Assembly: GCA_035602605.1 (NCBI GenBank)
Contig: DATNLZ010000088.1
Span: 65,572-129,571 of the forward strand
Direction: 5' to 3'
DNA from: DASQHY01 sp035602605
GTDB lineage: Bacteria; Acidobacteriota; Terriglobia; Acidiferrales; UBA7541
DNA length: 64,000 nucleotides
The position numbers and the translations under genes were made by a program. Position 1 is the first letter of the stretch. Every line of letters starts with the position of its first letter. Shown in pieces: positions 62,867-64,000 of the stretch. The notes beneath the pieces were generated by a model that did no database searches, was not told the origin of the DNA, and saw nothing but the letters and a program-made list of their open reading frames with translations.

Positions 62867-63075
62867 GGGAGCTATGGAAGCATCGGACCAGCAGAGTTTA
62901 ACCCAGGGCATGTCAAACATCTTCCATTGCCGGACGGCATTCGCGGCCCGATGAAAGACCTCAAGTCCTCTCCCGAGCTCGACGCGGTAGTGGTCGACGA
63001 TGTAGCCATTCGGAGGAAGCCCTTGAGATGCCCCTACATGCGGGTAGGAGAGCTGCTGATTGCGAGCAGAGTATA
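62867..63075 (-). pseudogene. N-terminal fragment of a DUF1990-family protein
   Basis: The minus-strand frame reads SYPHVGASQGLPPNGYIVDH, then YRVELGRGLEVFHRAANAVR, then QWKMFDMPWVKLCW and APIAPG-like sequence (ASIAPCGG). This is the first half of a DUF1990 (YndG-like) protein. It is joined at about 62866 to the glycosidase fragment and has lost its C-terminal half. No good start codon precedes it. Confidence 0.6.
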
Positions 63076-63280
63076 GAAATGTACAGATCCAATCTGTAGA
63101 TGGTTTGGTCAAGAAGAACATGAGTTTGTGGTGTGCCAGAACCGACGGCAACCGTTCAGTATCGCAGGAAATTGCTCGAAAGGGGTTGTCTCACGCCCCG
63201 CCATTGCGAACTATCAGTCCCAAGGCTTTTGTAGGGAACATACTAAAAATAGAGCGACGGCATCGAACGGACTGAAGAGA

Positions 63281-63508
63281 TCAAGATATTTTCTTCACCT
63301 TGCCCACGTGAATCAATTTGCGCAACGCCGTATTGACGGACCGCTCGTCAGGGAAGTACTCAGCCACGTCCGGTGACAAGAGCACGAGATTGGTTCCTGC
63401 TTGATAGCGCGTGGTGTACTTCCCGCGGACGCCGCCCTTCAACTTGGACAGGTCGTACTCTCGACGTAGTTCGTCAGTTAGTTTCCGTCTCTCAGTTCTC
63501 TTCTTCAT
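63281..63508 (-). CDS. Putative antitoxin partner of BrnT-type toxin
   Basis: The protein has 75 residues from the ATG at 63508 and is highly basic at its N-terminus (MKKRTERRKLTDELRREYDL). It then reads SKLKGGVRGKYTTRYQAGTN and DERSVNTALRKLIHVGK. Small proteins of this form commonly follow BrnT toxins and replace the canonical BrnA. It overlaps the toxin gene by 17 bases, implying coupled translation. Confidence 0.82.
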   Translation of the reverse strand: MKKRTERRKLTDELRREYDLSKLKGGVRGKYTTRYQAGTNLVLLSPDVAEYFPDERSVNTALRKLIHVGKVKKIS

Positions 63509-63767
63509 AATGTTTTCGCTCGCGCAGCGTCGTCTTGCGGGCGCTGATAATCCTGATGTTCTCGCCGCGATCGGAATGGGCCACAATCAAAACCTGACCT
63601 TCCCTCGACATTCCAAGTGTGATGAACCGCTCTTCCGAGATCGAATGATCCGGGTCATGATAGGTTACCGCCAACGGGTCGGAAAAAACCGTAGCAGCCT
63701 CATGGAATGAAACCCTGTGGATTCTGCGATTCTGCGTTGCTTTGTCGGGGTCCCATTCAAAATTCAC
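63492..63767 (-). CDS. brnT: BrnT-family ribonuclease toxin
   Basis: The protein has 91 residues and a GTG start. It shows the BrnT signature FEWDPDKATQNRRIHRVSF-like N-terminus, HEAATVFSDPLAVTYHDPDHS, and the C-terminal VAHSDRGENIRIISARKTTLRERKHYEE carrying the active-site Arg. It inhibits translation as a type II toxin. Gene order is toxin first, as in brnTA operons, with the antitoxin overlapping its 3' end. Confidence 0.92.
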   Translation of the reverse strand: MNFEWDPDKATQNRRIHRVSFHEAATVFSDPLAVTYHDPDHSISEERFITLGMSREGQVLIVAHSDRGENIRIISARKTTLRERKHYEEEN

Positions 63768-63877
63768 TGTCTCATTTTACCCCGCCGCCGCAAACCACAC
63801 AACGACTCCGCAACTCGTCAACTCGTCGCTCAACTTCTTGCAGAAAAGCCTACCGTTCCCGAAATGGATTTGATTGG

Positions 63878-63906
63878 CAACCCTTCGGCTCCCAACCGAA
63901 GGGTTG
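63878..63906. repeat. 11-base perfect stem-loop at the window end
   Basis: CAACCCTTCGG at 63878-63888 and CCGAAGGGTTG at 63896-63906 flank a 7-base loop. No T-run follows on either strand close enough for a canonical terminator. Its position upstream of the brnT promoter and the strength of the stem suggest a transcription block or a REP-like dispersed element. Confidence 0.5.
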
Positions 63907-64000
63907 GCCCATTTCGCACCTCAATTTTCGCAAAAATGCTGGGCTTTTGCACAAATTAGGCCCAGCTCGACAGCTCGAGAAGGCAAAGGATTACTACGTT

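Noticed and set aside
1..64000. tRNA, rRNA, CRISPR arrays, prophage or insertion sequences
   Set aside because: By eye I found no cloverleaf-like segment, no regularly spaced direct repeats, no integrase or transposase motifs and no terminal inverted repeats. A tRNAscan/Infernal run would be needed to exclude small RNAs.

Overview
The window looks like a chromosomal stretch of a Gram-negative, soil-type Acidobacteriota (inference). Supporting signs are an Oar-like TonB-dependent receptor with an N-terminal carboxypeptidase-regulatory-like domain, two MacB/FtsX permeases of about 810-890 residues (one behind a PadR regulator), a TM0106-type nuclease-helicase, abundant Tat and Sec exported proteins, and many isolated gene fragments. 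Base composition is moderately GC-rich. I see no rRNA, tRNA, CRISPR array or intact transposase.

Layout. 0.1-6.4 kb: TonB-dependent receptor, a small secreted protein and two exported YncE-like beta-propellers. 6.8-13.5 kb: a compact plus-strand cassette that reads as tartrate catabolism: tartrate/malate dehydrogenase-type enzyme, MmgE/PrpD protein, D(-)-tartrate dehydratase (all catalytic residues present), a second MmgE/PrpD protein and a DctA-type symporter. Both MmgE/PrpD proteins carry twin-arginine signals, which is unusual. 13.5-21.8 kb: small regulatory and detoxification genes (ArsR-SRPBCC pair, VOC protein, ankyrin protein with a small membrane protein, LLM oxidoreductase, azoreductase-DoxX pair divergent from a TetR gene) mixed with fragments (TetR lacking its start, FG-GAP, HxlR, a membrane-protein piece). 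22-27 kb: polysaccharide use (GH16 with an N-terminal propeller-like region, fructokinase, GH32 levanase, a dead GH32 remnant). 27.1-29.7 kb: Ada, a DinB-like protein and a 2OG-Fe(II) oxygenase, read as an alkylation-response group. 30.1-38.3 kb: cytochrome c and barrel protein facing a copper/silver-type CusCBA efflux operon preceded by a Cys-rich exported mini-protein. 38.5-40 kb: exported BNR-repeat protein. 40.7-44.1 kb: large RecB-like nuclease/RNase-H-like/helicase fusion. 44.4-49.8 kb: two VapBC-type toxin-antitoxin modules, a deleted CadC-TPR regulator, an exported SBP56-like protein and a predicted outer-membrane protein. 50.1-56 kb: two large MacB/FtsX permeases, one minus strand and one plus strand with a PadR regulator. 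56.5-63.2 kb: a zone of broken genes around one intact exported lyase-like protein. 63.3-63.8 kb: a BrnT-type toxin-antitoxin pair.

The main themes are a coherent tartrate operon with export-tagged PrpD-fold proteins, an intact metal-efflux operon, and more than ten recognisable gene fragments with sharp internal junctions. The fragments point to deletion-driven gene decay, or possibly to assembly chimerism, which read mapping would separate. Family assignments were made by eye from motifs; no database search was run.
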